Shown: positions 25,399 through 34,973 of the stretch, piece by piece
Layout of the letters: the number at the start of each line of letters is the position of its first letter
How positions within the stretch are numbered: position 1 is the first letter of the stretch
From: Tsuneonella sediminis
GTDB taxonomy: Bacteria > Pseudomonadota > Alphaproteobacteria > Sphingomonadales > Sphingomonadaceae
Direction: 5' to 3'
Assembly (NCBI RefSeq): GCF_051912845.1
Contig: NZ_JBNCBU010000001.1
Coordinates: forward strand, 682,001 to 746,000
DNA: 64,000 nucleotides
Notes under the pieces: generated by a model
The model's input: only the letters and a program-made list of their open reading frames with translations
Told to the model about the DNA's origin: nothing
The model's database searches: none
Made by a program: the position numbers and the translations under genes

Positions 25399-26223
25399 AT
25401 GACCCTCACCTTCAACGCCATTCTCGACAGCTACGGCATCGACCCGGCCGACACCCGTCTGCTGAGACACCAGGTGCCGGCATCTCGAAGTAGGACGCTC
25501 TACACCCTCTGGCGTGACGACCACGACGCGTTCCTTGCTTACCAGAGCATCCAGACCGAGCGGAACCGCTCCCGCCTTGCCTCGCCGTTCTGGGCAAGCT
25601 TCGTGGTGACGCCTGCCGGGTCCTCGATGTTCGCCGGGCTCTACGCGGTTCAGCGGGTCGGCACCTGCCCTGCCGGCGCGACCGATCCGCTCGACGGCCA
25701 CGACGTCACCGGTCTGGATCTCTACCGACAGGAGCTCGTCGCAGCCTCTGCCGGCGACGTCGGCCGGGTGTTCATCGACTGGGGCAGCGGAATCCGCTCG
25801 TGGGCGCAGGTCGCTGCGAGGCAACCGAAGCCGGTCGTCGAGATCGCCCGCAGCTTTCAGGAGGAGGCGTTCCCCGGCTACACCCGCTTCTTCGGCAGGC
25901 TGTCGGAGATCGAGGCGCTGCCGGCGGGATGGCTGGCGGCGCTGGGCGCGGCCCGCGGCATCTATCTGCTGACCTGCCCGCGTACCAAAGAGCAGTACGT
26001 CGGATCGGCGACCGGTAGCGACGGCTTTCTCGGGCGCTGGCTCGAATACGTGCGCACCGGCCACGGCGGTAACCTCGGCCTGCGCAGCCGCGATCCGTCG
26101 GACTATCAGGTCTCGATTCTGGAGGTCAGCGGCAGCTCGGCGACGGTCGAGGACATCATCGCCACCGAGCAGCTGTGGAAGGCGAAACTGCAGAGCCGCG
26201 AGATGGGCCTCAACCGCAACTGA
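25399..26223 (+). CDS. GIY-YIG nuclease-family protein
   Basis: The protein has 274 residues. The C-terminal ~90 form a GIY-YIG domain: GIYLLTCPRTKEQYVGSATG (GIY, YVG), then GFLGRWLEYVRTGHGG (arginine) and the terminal EQLWKAKLQSREMGLNRN (Glu and Asn). The N-terminal ~180 residues are a partner domain of unknown fold. Proteins of this type are often found within or beside restriction loci. It lies between the CCWGG methylase and the EcoRII-type nuclease, so it may be an accessory nuclease or a second restriction enzyme. The target is unknown. Confidence 0.8.
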   Translation: MTLTFNAILDSYGIDPADTRLLRHQVPASRSRTLYTLWRDDHDAFLAYQSIQTERNRSRLASPFWASFVVTPAGSSMFAGLYAVQRVGTCPAGATDPLDGHDVTGLDLYRQELVAASAGDVGRVFIDWGSGIRSWAQVAARQPKPVVEIARSFQEEAFPGYTRFFGRLSEIEALPAGWLAALGAARGIYLLTCPRTKEQYVGSATGSDGFLGRWLEYVRTGHGGNLGLRSRDPSDYQVSILEVSGSSATVEDIIATEQLWKAKLQSREMGLNRN

Positions 26224-26224
26224 G

Positions 26225-27160
26225 TCAGCCGCGCTGTTCGCGCCGCGGCCACCCCAGCCTCGCCAGCTTCTCCCCGAATGCGATCGCCAGTTCTGCGAGC
26301 ATCGGCCGTGGCGGGAGGCTCAGGTCGACACCGATCGCGCCCTCGCTCTGCCATTTGCCCCACAGGCGCTCCATGCAGACCGTGATCCACAGTTCGAGCG
26401 CGGAGCCCTGCCACTCGCCGGTGCGCTCGGCGCTCGCGCGCATGGCGATCGCCACCTCCCCGGGATCGTCCAGTCCGGCATCCTCGGCCAGCGCATAGGC
26501 GTCGACCATCGCGCCCAGTTCGCCGGCTTCCTCCCAGGTGAGGGTTCGGTCCGGAACAAGGCCCGGGTCGAGAGCAACATCCCGGCGGGCCAGATTATCG
26601 ACCAGGATGCGGTCGTAGGCCGCCTCGCTCTGGCCGAACATCGCGATCGCGAGCTCGCGCATCGTATCGATCCGCCTGAACATGCCCCTCGGGATCCGGC
26701 GCAGCCCCGGACGGACCTTCTTTTCGCCGGTCGCATCGGCGCGGCTGTGCCGCACCGAGCGGTCGCCCGTATCCGGCAGCGGCGCGCCGGGGGCGCCGCC
26801 GAACCACAGGAAAGAGCCGGGCTCGAGCGTATCGGGTTCGACGACAATCCACACCACGCAGCCGCCGGGCTTGCGCGCCAGCGCGAGCTGGACATCGACG
26901 CTCGCACGGGCCCCCGAGGCTCTGGTGGCCTTGAGCTGTACATGCCGCAGCACCCCGTTGGCCTCGATCACGAGATCGTAGCCGAACGCGTCGAACTCGG
27001 CCCTCAGGACCTCGAACGGCATTTTCAGATCGAGCAGCAGCGTGCGCGAGAGCTCGGCGAGAAAGACGTGCTCCACCACCTTCTCGCGCAGCACCGAATG
27101 CTCGGGGGACCAGACGTCGAACACGGACAGGACCCATGCTTGCAGGGGCAGCCAAGTCAA
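26225..27160 (-). CDS. PD-(D/E)XK-like protein of the restriction locus
   Basis: The 311-residue product has an N-terminal segment with a restriction-endonuclease-like core: FDAFGYDLVIEANGVLRHVQLKAT supplies D, E and QLK in the order of a PD-(D/E)XK site. Further strands follow (VDVQLALARKPGGCVVWIVVEPDTLE). The C-terminal half is helical and of unknown role. It converges with the GIY-YIG gene (stops two bases apart) and diverges from the broken XRE gene. Nuclease activity is inferred from the motif only. ATG at 27160 was taken for want of a better start. Confidence 0.6.
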   Translation of the reverse strand: MTWLPLQAWVLSVFDVWSPEHSVLREKVVEHVFLAELSRTLLLDLKMPFEVLRAEFDAFGYDLVIEANGVLRHVQLKATRASGARASVDVQLALARKPGGCVVWIVVEPDTLEPGSFLWFGGAPGAPLPDTGDRSVRHSRADATGEKKVRPGLRRIPRGMFRRIDTMRELAIAMFGQSEAAYDRILVDNLARRDVALDPGLVPDRTLTWEEAGELGAMVDAYALAEDAGLDDPGEVAIAMRASAERTGEWQGSALELWITVCMERLWGKWQSEGAIGVDLSLPPRPMLAELAIAFGEKLARLGWPRREQRG

Positions 27161-27218
27161 CGGGAATAGTGACTATAATCCCTAGAGGTTCGTCGCCGGC
27201 CGGTCTCCATGCTGGCCG

Positions 27219-27430
27219 ATGGACTGGAACCGGATCGTCGGCATCAACGTGCGCCGCCTGCGGAAAGAGCGCGAGCTCACCCAGGAGCAGCTCGCGCACG
27301 AGGCCAGATCGATCTGACCTATGTCGGCGGGATCGAGCGCTGCCGCCGAAATCCCTCTGTGGCCGTGCTCGGGCGCATTGCTGCAGCTCTCGGCGTGCAC
27401 CCGCGCGAGCTGTTCGAGGAGCAGGACTAG
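27219..27430 (+). pseudogene. Frameshifted XRE-family regulator (controller-like) of the EcoRII-type locus
   Basis: From ATG at 27219 the frame encodes MDWNRIVGINVRRLRKEREL and continues TQEQLAHEA, the first helices of a Cro/C1 HTH, then hits TGA at 27315. The rest of the domain (IDLTYVGGIER through the end HPRELFEEQD) continues intact in another frame to the stop at 27430. One missing base near 27306 explains the break. An intact product would be about 70 residues, the size of restriction controller proteins. It could be a real lesion or a sequence error. Confidence 0.8.
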
Positions 27431-27488
27431 CCAAGCTTCGCCCGTAACGGTGACCGCTCGCATGGGAATGCGGGGCGGCGGAGCGATA

Positions 27489-28754
27489 CTAGAGCAGGTT
27501 CTGCTGTCGCAGCCCGATTCCTGTCGCGCCCGCAGGCAGCCGGGAGGCCAGCTCGAGGAATCCGCCGATGTCGAGCAGAGCCCTCTGCTGGGCAGGGCGG
27601 TAGGACTCGTGGATGCCACGCGGCACCACCAGTTGCAGCTGCTCCTTCGCCATTTCGTCGGTCTGGGCCGTCGAGATTCCGGGCTCCAGTGTCAGCAGGT
27701 GTTTCGTTCGAATCTTGTCAGCCTCGGCGAGCACCTGGCGCCAGCGATCCTTGCAGCTGGTCTTGACCCCCAGCATCAGCATATCGGCATCGGGAAACGC
27801 AGGGTCGTGGTACTCGGCCTCGCCCGGGAACAGGAAATCCGGCCCGTTGCGCTTCTCGGTCGTCGCCTCGCGAGTGTGGCGGATGCTATGGACCTCGAGC
27901 AGCGCCTCGACGTGGTGTCCGAGGGCATAACCGGCCCGCGACTTGCGCCGGTTCTGCACCCCCAGCGAGTAGGAGATGAACGCGTCGACGTCCGCGACCC
28001 CGTCGGCCACGAATCCCTCGCGCAGGCGCTCGCCCACGATGTGGCGCTCGTAGGTGAGGAATAGCCGTTCCTCCAGGTCCATCCACGCCAGCAGCGCCTG
28101 ATCGGGATCTCCTAAAGGATCGAGATCCTCGCAGGCCCGCCGCGCGAACTCCGAGAACCGGCGGGTCGAGGGCAGGCCCTTCGGAAACGCCTTCAACAGC
28201 CGCTCGAGCCAGTCGTCGTCGGCTGCCTCGACCTCGATCCCAATGAGCTCGAGAACCATGCGCGCGGCGATGTCGAGCGCGCGCCCGCTCTCCTCGCGCA
28301 GGTCACGCTGGAACAGGTCCTGTCCGCCGACATCGAGTCCGAAGAGCCACAGCAGCTGCTGCTCGATCGAGCTCCCGGCACGGCACAGCAGCGCAAGCAG
28401 CATGCCCTCGCGGTCCATGCACATGAACAGGGTGTCGCCGTCGCTCGCGCGATAGACGACGTCCTCGACTGCCACCGGGTAATAAAGCCGGTATTCGGGA
28501 CCGCGATGCGATTTGCCGCGGCGGCTGTCGTACCAGGTGCCCTCGCTCGCGATGACCAGCGGTGGCTCCTCGTCAGTGAGCCAGACGTATTTCACGGGGA
28601 CGTGAATGGTCTCAGCCGGTGTGCCGAGGAACGCACGGAAACTATCGACGCCCTGGAACTCGTGGCTGCGGGAGACGGCAGGATCGATCTCGGTGCCGGT
28701 CACGGTCTTCACGCCCGCGCCGGTGAAGTACTGCGATAGCGAACCTGCGTGCAT
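27489..28754 (-). CDS. EcoRII-type restriction endonuclease
   Basis: ATG at 28754 follows a very strong GGAGGAGGG site; the frame is open to 28871 but that extension lacks a site. The product has 421 residues, near the ~400 of EcoRII. The N-terminal half (SLSQYFTGAGVKTVTGTEID...) matches the effector-site domain. The C-terminal catalytic domain has NGPDFLFPGEAEYHD, LMLGVKTSCKDRWRQVLAEAD and KHLLTLEPGIS, containing the PD..K-type residues of EcoRII-C. It cuts CCWGG in characterised cases and pairs with the Dcm-like methylase at 22426. Confidence 0.92.
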   Translation of the reverse strand: MHAGSLSQYFTGAGVKTVTGTEIDPAVSRSHEFQGVDSFRAFLGTPAETIHVPVKYVWLTDEEPPLVIASEGTWYDSRRGKSHRGPEYRLYYPVAVEDVVYRASDGDTLFMCMDREGMLLALLCRAGSSIEQQLLWLFGLDVGGQDLFQRDLREESGRALDIAARMVLELIGIEVEAADDDWLERLLKAFPKGLPSTRRFSEFARRACEDLDPLGDPDQALLAWMDLEERLFLTYERHIVGERLREGFVADGVADVDAFISYSLGVQNRRKSRAGYALGHHVEALLEVHSIRHTREATTEKRNGPDFLFPGEAEYHDPAFPDADMLMLGVKTSCKDRWRQVLAEADKIRTKHLLTLEPGISTAQTDEMAKEQLQLVVPRGIHESYRPAQQRALLDIGGFLELASRLPAGATGIGLRQQNLL

Positions 28755-28928
28755 CCCTCCTCCTGGCTGGTCAGGTAGCAGATCGTGTCGGGATTCACAG
28801 TAGCGGGAAGCGGGATTTGGGCCGAAAGGGGAACTTCCGCTCACTGCGGGCCAAGCGCTAAAGTTGGACATCTATCGAGCTCAGTTGTCGGCAGGGAACG
28901 GGGCGCTCAAAGAGCCATTGAGGCTCTA

Positions 28929-30155
28929 GTGCCCAGCTCATTCTTGTCCACGCGCAGCATGCTTCTCGCCATCTTCATGCTGATGGCGGGTAACGGCGTG
29001 ATGTCGACCCTCGTCAGCTTGCGGCTCGAGAGCACAGGATCTCGAGCCGGCCTGATCGGCTTGGTGGCGACATCCTGTTTTGTCGGGCTGACGATTGGGT
29101 CTTTACGAGTTTCACCAGTCATTCGCCGGGTCGGTCAAATCCGCACCTTCGCCGCGGCGGTGTCGCTACTTTCCGCCAGCACTCTTGCATACGCAGTTTT
29201 CGAGAACGTCGGCCTTTGGGCGCTGCTGCGCTTTGTCGACGGACTGTGCGTAGCAGCCGTCTTCGTTTGTTTGGAGAGCTGGCTGAATGACCGAGCTGAG
29301 CCCAAGACACGCGGCTTGATTCTGGCCGCCTACATGATCGCTTTGTATGCCGGGCAATCGATTGCGCAGTTTCTGCTCAACCTGGACGGATTCACCGCAG
29401 CACCATTTCTCGCGTCCTCGCTCTTGGTGTCCCTGTCTGTCCTGCCCATTGCGCTGACTCGCATGGAAGAGCCTGCTGTCACCCGGAAGACCCCGCTCTC
29501 CGCCCGGGGACTCTATGCTGCCTCACCGCTAGGAGTGGTCGGGTGTGGCATGACGGGCCTCATGCTCGGCGCGTTCTACGGGTTGGGAGCCGTCTACGCC
29601 CGTCGCCTAGGATTGGAGCTGTCCGGAACGGCGCTTTTTATGAGCGTAGTGATCGCTGGCGGTGTGGCTCTGCAATGGCCGCTCGGTTGGCTGTCGGACC
29701 GATTCGATCGGCGAACTGTCATCGTTGGTACTCTGGCAGGCGCGGCGGTCGTCTGCGGCGGCCTTGCTTCAACCACGAATGCCGGAGCCATACTGTTGAT
29801 CTTCGGATCTTTGTTCGGAGGCCTGAGCTTTGCCCTCTATCCGCTGTGCGTGGCGCACACCAACGACCACCTGAATGCGGAGCAGCGAGTCAGCGCAAGC
29901 GGCGGACTGGTGCTCACATACTCGATCGGCGCTGCGGCGGGCCCCACTGCCGGCGCTGGACTGATGATGGCCGCGGGGCCCGGAGGCTTGTTTATGTTTA
30001 TTGGCGCTTGCGCCGCGCTTACTTTCATCTTCGCGCTATGGCGGCAATTCCGCCGCGAAGCTGTCCCCAGCGAACTCCAGCAGCCGTACCAGATTCTTCC
30101 GCGCACCACGCCCGCGGCTGCCGAGCTAGACCCGCTGCCCCGACCGCGCGAATAG
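28929..30155 (+). CDS. Major facilitator superfamily transporter
   Basis: The transporter is a 12-helix membrane protein of about 408 residues. The start is uncertain: GTG at 28929 (MPSSFLSTRSML) has a weak TTGAGG site, ATG at 28959 is close behind, and the frame is open to 28785. Paired halves are visible (LAIFMLMAGNGVMSTLVSLRL...; GLMLGAFYGLGAVYARRLGL...) with the loop GWLSDRFDRRTVIVG matching the MFS motif A in the second half. The fold resembles YcaD-type carriers. The substrate is unknown. It lies within the accessory region but has the codon use of a core gene. Confidence 0.8.
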   Translation: MPSSFLSTRSMLLAIFMLMAGNGVMSTLVSLRLESTGSRAGLIGLVATSCFVGLTIGSLRVSPVIRRVGQIRTFAAAVSLLSASTLAYAVFENVGLWALLRFVDGLCVAAVFVCLESWLNDRAEPKTRGLILAAYMIALYAGQSIAQFLLNLDGFTAAPFLASSLLVSLSVLPIALTRMEEPAVTRKTPLSARGLYAASPLGVVGCGMTGLMLGAFYGLGAVYARRLGLELSGTALFMSVVIAGGVALQWPLGWLSDRFDRRTVIVGTLAGAAVVCGGLASTTNAGAILLIFGSLFGGLSFALYPLCVAHTNDHLNAEQRVSASGGLVLTYSIGAAAGPTAGAGLMMAAGPGGLFMFIGACAALTFIFALWRQFRREAVPSELQQPYQILPRTTPAAAELDPLPRPRE

Positions 30156-30302
30156 CATCTGCGCTAGCAAGGCTGACGCATCCTGAATGTATGAAAGTAC
30201 CGCTTCGGTTGCTGCGGCCGGCGGGGCGCGCTTCTGCTTCTTGCAACCGACCGGGCCGCACCGCGTTCGACTAACGTAACCGCGCACCTACAGGGAGGCA
30301 TC

Positions 30303-32291
30303 TTGTCCGACCCCGTTCTGAAGGAAGCCGCTCCGCTGGAGGACAGCGCACGCATCCAGGTCAATCCGCCGGTCTTCTACATATCGGCAGCGCTCATTCT
30401 CGCATTCGCGGCCTTTGGCGCCATCTTCGCTGAGCCAGCGGCAGTGCTGTTCGCGCGCGTGCAGGCCCTCATCATCGCGGACTTCGGCTGGTTCTATGTC
30501 GCCGCCGTCGCCGGATTTCTGGTGTTCGTCATCTATCTGATGATCAGCCGGCACGGCGACGTAAAGCTCGGCCCCGACGAGAGCGAACCCGATTACAGCT
30601 ATCTGTCATGGTTTGCGATGCTTTTCAGTGCCGGGATGGGCATCGGCCTGGTCTTCTTCGGGGTGGCGGAGCCGATCCAGCACTATGCGGCTCCTCCGGT
30701 CGGCGAGGCAAGAACGATAGAGTCGGCGCGGCAGGCGATGGTGCTGACGTTCCTTCACTGGGGGCTTCACGCCTGGGCCATCTACATCGTCGTGGGCCTG
30801 GCGCTGGCCTATTTCTCCTTTCGCCGCGGCCTTCCACTCGCGCTGCGTTCGCCGCTTTATCCGCTCATCGGGCGGCGAATCTATGGGCCCATTGGCCACT
30901 CGGTCGACATCTTCGCGGTCATCGGGACGATGTTCGGGGTCGCGACCTCGCTCGGTCTCGGCGTTCTCCAGGTGAACGCGGGCTTCGACTATCTTTTCGG
31001 AATTCCCGTGTCGGTCTCGACGCAGCTGCTGCTCATTGCCGGGATTACCGCCATCGCCACCGTGTCGGTCTTCCTGGGTCTCGAAAGGGGCATAAAGCGC
31101 CTGTCGGAGCTCAACATCATCCTCGCGGTCCTGCTGCTCGCGTTTGTGCTGTTCGCGGGTCCGACGATTTTCTTGCTCGATGCATACCTGCAGAACATTG
31201 GCGCCTATCTCGACAGTCTCGTCCAGCGAACCTTTCGCCTCTACGCCTACGAGCCAAACCCGTGGCTGGGTAGCTGGACGTTGTTCTACTGGGGTTGGTG
31301 GATCGCCTGGTCTCCCTTCGTCGGCATGTTTATCGCTCGCATTTCACGGGGCCGAACCATCCGCGAGTTCATCAGCGGCGTATTGCTCGTGCCGGTACTC
31401 TTCAGCTTCCTCTGGATGACGGTCTTCGGCAACACGGCGATCTCGCTCGATATGAGCGGCGTCGCGCCGATCTCGGAGACCGCGCTGACCAATCTGCCGG
31501 TGGCCCTTTTCGAAACGCTGGCGGCGCTTCCTTTCGGCACGATCACCTCGTTCATCGCCACGCTTCTGGTAATTACCTTCTTCGTAACCTCGGCGGATTC
31601 GGGCGCGCTGGTCATGGATACGATCACCTCCGGCGCTGCCGAGAATCCGCCCGTGTGGCAGCGCATCTTCTGGGCGGTCTGCGCTGGAGGCATCGCGGGC
31701 GTGCTTCTTCTGGCCGGTGGGCTGGAAGCGCTGCAGACCGCCGCAATCGCCAGCGCTCTACCGTTCGCGGTTGTCATGATCTTCATCTGCTTTGGTCTTT
31801 TGCGGGCGTTGCAGCTCGAGAAGGCCGGCTCAACGATCGATCTTTCAAGCGCAGAGATCACTGCCGCCGATCCCGAACTTAGCTGGCAGCAACGGCTGAC
31901 GTCGCTCATGCAGCATATGGATGCCGAGCAGATCGCCAGCTTCATTCGCTCGACCGCCAAGCCAGCGCTCGAAGCGGTGGACGCCCGGATGCGCGAAAGT
32001 GGTTTCTCCCCTGAACTGACTGAACAGCCCGACCGGTTGGATCTGAAGATTCCACACGGGGAAAGGGGCGTATTCTGCTACACGATCCGCTCCAGAAGCT
32101 TCCTCTCGCCGAGCTTCGTATGGGTGGAATCGCGTACAATCCACGAGGGAGAACAGCGGCATTATCGGGCGATGGCGCACAGCTCGGAAGGCGATCAGCC
32201 CCACGATGTCACCGGCTTTACGGAAGATCAGCTCATCAATGACCTGCTCAATCGTTATGCCCGCTTTCGCCAAACCCGACGCATGACATGA
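30303..32291 (+). CDS. betT: BCCT-family betaine/choline transporter (BetT-like)
   Basis: TTG at 30303 is supported by AGGGAGG just upstream. The product has 662 residues: 12 transmembrane helices over ~1-510 with the BCCT landmarks GMGIGLVFFGVAEP and FYWGWWIAWSPFVGMFIARISRGRT. A ~140-residue cytoplasmic C-terminal domain follows, as in BetT, that regulates osmotic activation. It should import choline or glycine betaine with a proton or sodium ion during osmotic stress. No betABI genes are adjacent, so substrate fate is unknown. Confidence 0.9.
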   Translation: MSDPVLKEAAPLEDSARIQVNPPVFYISAALILAFAAFGAIFAEPAAVLFARVQALIIADFGWFYVAAVAGFLVFVIYLMISRHGDVKLGPDESEPDYSYLSWFAMLFSAGMGIGLVFFGVAEPIQHYAAPPVGEARTIESARQAMVLTFLHWGLHAWAIYIVVGLALAYFSFRRGLPLALRSPLYPLIGRRIYGPIGHSVDIFAVIGTMFGVATSLGLGVLQVNAGFDYLFGIPVSVSTQLLLIAGITAIATVSVFLGLERGIKRLSELNIILAVLLLAFVLFAGPTIFLLDAYLQNIGAYLDSLVQRTFRLYAYEPNPWLGSWTLFYWGWWIAWSPFVGMFIARISRGRTIREFISGVLLVPVLFSFLWMTVFGNTAISLDMSGVAPISETALTNLPVALFETLAALPFGTITSFIATLLVITFFVTSADSGALVMDTITSGAAENPPVWQRIFWAVCAGGIAGVLLLAGGLEALQTAAIASALPFAVVMIFICFGLLRALQLEKAGSTIDLSSAEITAADPELSWQQRLTSLMQHMDAEQIASFIRSTAKPALEAVDARMRESGFSPELTEQPDRLDLKIPHGERGVFCYTIRSRSFLSPSFVWVESRTIHEGEQRHYRAMAHSSEGDQPHDVTGFTEDQLINDLLNRYARFRQTRRMT

Positions 32292-32705
32292 TGATGGCAA
32301 AGATAATCAACGTCGATTTCGGACACGCATCGCGGTGTCGCAGTTCAACGGCACCACGGCGAAGCGATGACAGTTTCGTCGGGCGCCTTGGCGGTATCAC
32401 CATCGCGGATTTTGCCGATCGCCCCGGCCTGGAACTTGGCCCACAACGAGAGTGTGAGTGCCAGCGCTGCGTCTCTGACTTCGAAAAGATGAGACACAGT
32501 TTCTCTGATGGGACCGAGCGACTGCCTTTGCTCAGCTCCCTGACAGCTTCTGGGCCGATTGCTGATATTCCGCTTCTGGGCAACCGGATGTGCGAAGCAG
32601 ACTTTCAGCAAGCGGCTTCACCCCAACGCCTTCCTCGCTGAGCAAGTGCATTTGGAGCTGCAGTCGATGGCAATCCCTAGAACGACGGGGTAGTGATGCA
32701 TCGAC
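32292..32705. other. 414-base region between betT and the hydrolase gene
   Basis: A plus-strand frame from ATG 32288 to 32641 would encode a 117-residue Cys-containing protein (MMMAKIINVDFGHA...) coupled to the betT stop. Its composition, lack of motif and competing frames on the minus strand leave it doubtful. Otherwise nothing recognisable is seen here. Confidence 0.3.
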
Positions 32706-33503
32706 ATGACAGCGGACATAAAAATCGAAGCGAGTACCGAAGGAAGCGGATCAAAGCTCTTGCTGGTTCATGGGCTGGGGGGCAGTCGCGAGTCTTGGTC
32801 GCCGATCATTCCCTTTCTGGCCAGACAAAGAGAAGTACTCACGATCGACTTGCCCGGGCACGGCGACACAGCCGTGCGCGCCGATAGCGGAACCTTCGCT
32901 GGCTTAGCCGACGATTTGCAAGAATATGTTGAGCAAAACGGGCTCACTTCCATTGATGTTGCGGGCTTCTCGCTCGGCGGGAGGCTGGTGCTCGAGATGG
33001 CGCGCCGCGGCTGTGTAGGAAATGTCTTCGCTCTCAATCCGGGCGGTTTCTGGCGGGGCTGGGAGCGGACGTATTTCAAGTGGACCCTTACTGCTTCGCA
33101 AAAGCTGTTGCACGCACTGAAGGACCAACTGGGAACGCTAAGCAGGTCGTCGGTTTCGCGGACTGCGCTGCTTGCTCAACTTTCGGCGCGGCCTTGGGCG
33201 CTCGAAGAAACTATGGTCAAAAAGGAACTCGTCTTGTTTGCCGAAACACCAACGGTCGTTCCGTTGATCAAAGATTTGGCGAGCGGCCCGGCACAGTCAG
33301 GGCCCGCATCACCGCAAGCTGGGCGCATCACCATCGCCTGGGGCGAAAAAGATCGCTTGTGTCCACCCCGTCAGGCCTCCCGTGCCCGTGCGGCGTTTCC
33401 CCAGGCCGCGTTCCACTGGATCAAAGGCAGCGGCCACTATTCGATCTGGGACAAGCCAAGAGATGTCGCAGACATGATCCTCGAAGGCACTGGACCCAAC
33501 TAA
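32706..33503 (+). CDS. Alpha/beta hydrolase
   Basis: The 265-residue protein has the oxyanion loop LLVHGLGGSRESW (near residue 20) and the nucleophile elbow VAGFSLGGRL (serine near residue 90). A distal aspartate sits in AWGEKDRLCPP and the catalytic histidine in KGSGHYSIWD. The triad is complete, so an esterase or similar hydrolase is expected in the cytoplasm. The substrate cannot be inferred. It stands alone between betT and a convergent gene. Confidence 0.85.
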   Translation: MTADIKIEASTEGSGSKLLLVHGLGGSRESWSPIIPFLARQREVLTIDLPGHGDTAVRADSGTFAGLADDLQEYVEQNGLTSIDVAGFSLGGRLVLEMARRGCVGNVFALNPGGFWRGWERTYFKWTLTASQKLLHALKDQLGTLSRSSVSRTALLAQLSARPWALEETMVKKELVLFAETPTVVPLIKDLASGPAQSGPASPQAGRITIAWGEKDRLCPPRQASRARAAFPQAAFHWIKGSGHYSIWDKPRDVADMILEGTGPN

Positions 33504-33688
33504 ATCCGCTTTTGGGCCGCCACCCGACTGCCCGCTTTTAGCTAAGTGGGCGAGTAAGCGGACATACGTGCGCAGATCGGCGATGTCGGCAATCGCCATC
33601 ATAACCGATATTCGCAGCACCCGAAGCTCGTCCTGAAATCCGACCTGCATTCATCCGCGGCGCGCGGCTTAATGACGCCCCCAAGCCG

Positions 33689-34639
33689 CTATGTCTTCTT
33701 GCCGAAGAACACCTGACGCGCCTCGTCCTCGTGAAGGTCAAATTGTGCGGTGTGATACTGTGACGGCCGCACAGCGTCCGAGGTCATCTTAAATGGCAGT
33801 TCGTCGATGCAAATCTCTGAGATCAAGGCGGAGAAATCCTTGTCGTAGCAGTCCGCCAACACCTTCAGGTTAGTAGACGGGAAGCTCTCCTTAAACTCCT
33901 TGTTGAACGGTGGCTGGAAGTACCGGATTAGGGACGCTTCGTAGAGAGTTACGCGCTCGGCATCGGATGTCCCGAACAACTTGTCCAGGCCCGCTGAAAT
34001 GCGGGCACTTCCGTCCTCCTTATTCTCGGCCCACGGGTTCATGAAGGTGATCATGCGATTGCCCGGTTCGATCTCGAGCATGAGCAGCGTGAGCCGGCGA
34101 TCAGACGGCACGCCTTTGACCGAGATCCTCTGCAGGGTCTCATGCTTAAGCAGCCGGTCGAGGGCGTTGCGCGACCCATCCTTTCCGTAAGCCTGCCCAA
34201 TGTAAAGGACATCGAAGCGGATCGCATCTTGTTCGTCGTTGAGCCGTCGCGCTATCTCTTCTTCGGTGGGCGCCCAGTAGTCATCACCGTTCTTGATGAA
34301 CGACCCTCGCTCGGTCTCGACGATCTCAACGCCGTCGGGCATCGGCCAGGCGAGTTCATGGCGTTTGCCAGCAACGAGTATACTGATGACAAGCCGTCCA
34401 TCCTCAAGGCGATGATCAACGATCTCCATCGCTGGCATAGTGCCGATGACGTAGATATGGCAATTTGCGAGCCGCGGCTTGAACGCGGCCACAATCTCCT
34501 CCTCGTAGATCCCGAAGGCAGGCATGAGCACGAAGCTCGTCGCATACATGTTGAGGGCATGTTCGATGTCGAACTGCTTGCCCCTGAACAGCCCCGCGGG
34601 ATCGCCCTTCGGTTCTTTGTCAGGTTTACCTTCCGCCAT
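33689..34639 (-). CDS. Divergent GIY-YIG-like protein beside Hachiman
   Basis: The protein has 316 residues. A central segment (about residues 143-235) has DVLYIGQAYGKDG (YIG-like), NALDRLLKHETLQRI (basic helix) and LYEASLIRYFQPPFNKEFKE, which places Glu and Asn as in the GIY-YIG fold. Its first strand is atypical, so nuclease activity is not assured. The flanking regions are of unknown type. It is transcribed divergently from hamA with 334 bases between, and its AT-richer codon use matches hamA/hamB rather than the core genome, so it probably arrived with them. Confidence 0.5.
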   Translation of the reverse strand: MAEGKPDKEPKGDPAGLFRGKQFDIEHALNMYATSFVLMPAFGIYEEEIVAAFKPRLANCHIYVIGTMPAMEIVDHRLEDGRLVISILVAGKRHELAWPMPDGVEIVETERGSFIKNGDDYWAPTEEEIARRLNDEQDAIRFDVLYIGQAYGKDGSRNALDRLLKHETLQRISVKGVPSDRRLTLLMLEIEPGNRMITFMNPWAENKEDGSARISAGLDKLFGTSDAERVTLYEASLIRYFQPPFNKEFKESFPSTNLKVLADCYDKDFSALISEICIDELPFKMTSDAVRPSQYHTAQFDLHEDEARQVFFGKKT

Positions 34640-34973
34640 TTACTGATCCTACCTTTGCTTGGCTGCCTGCCCGGAGCAAGCCACACGGCATCCATAAAGT
34701 TGGCTCATCCTCGAGCACGCGCGAACCGCCCGCTCAACGTAATCAGCTAAAGAAGGCAGTCGATGCCCAAAGTCGCCAGTCCACTTGTGGTCGCCAGTTG
34801 ACTGGCCGCTCTCGGCAGCCACGGGTTTGTTCCCGCCATTCAGGAAGCTCCTAGAAGGTAAACAAACCGCATGTTCAAGGCCGTTGTGGTCTCTCGGCAA
34901 GATCCAAGTCCAAGTTTCGTAGAAACTGTAAGTAAATTCGGTTAGACCCCTCGCACGAATTTAGGGGCGGTGC
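34640..34973. other. 334-base divergent intergenic region upstream of hamA
   Basis: The region separates the GIY-YIG-like gene (minus) from hamA (plus) and should contain both promoters. Its left half is GC-rich; the right part (34900-34970) is AT-rich with TAAGTAAATTCGG, a plausible promoter zone. No open frame with a ribosome site and no clear repeat was seen. Confidence 0.5.
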
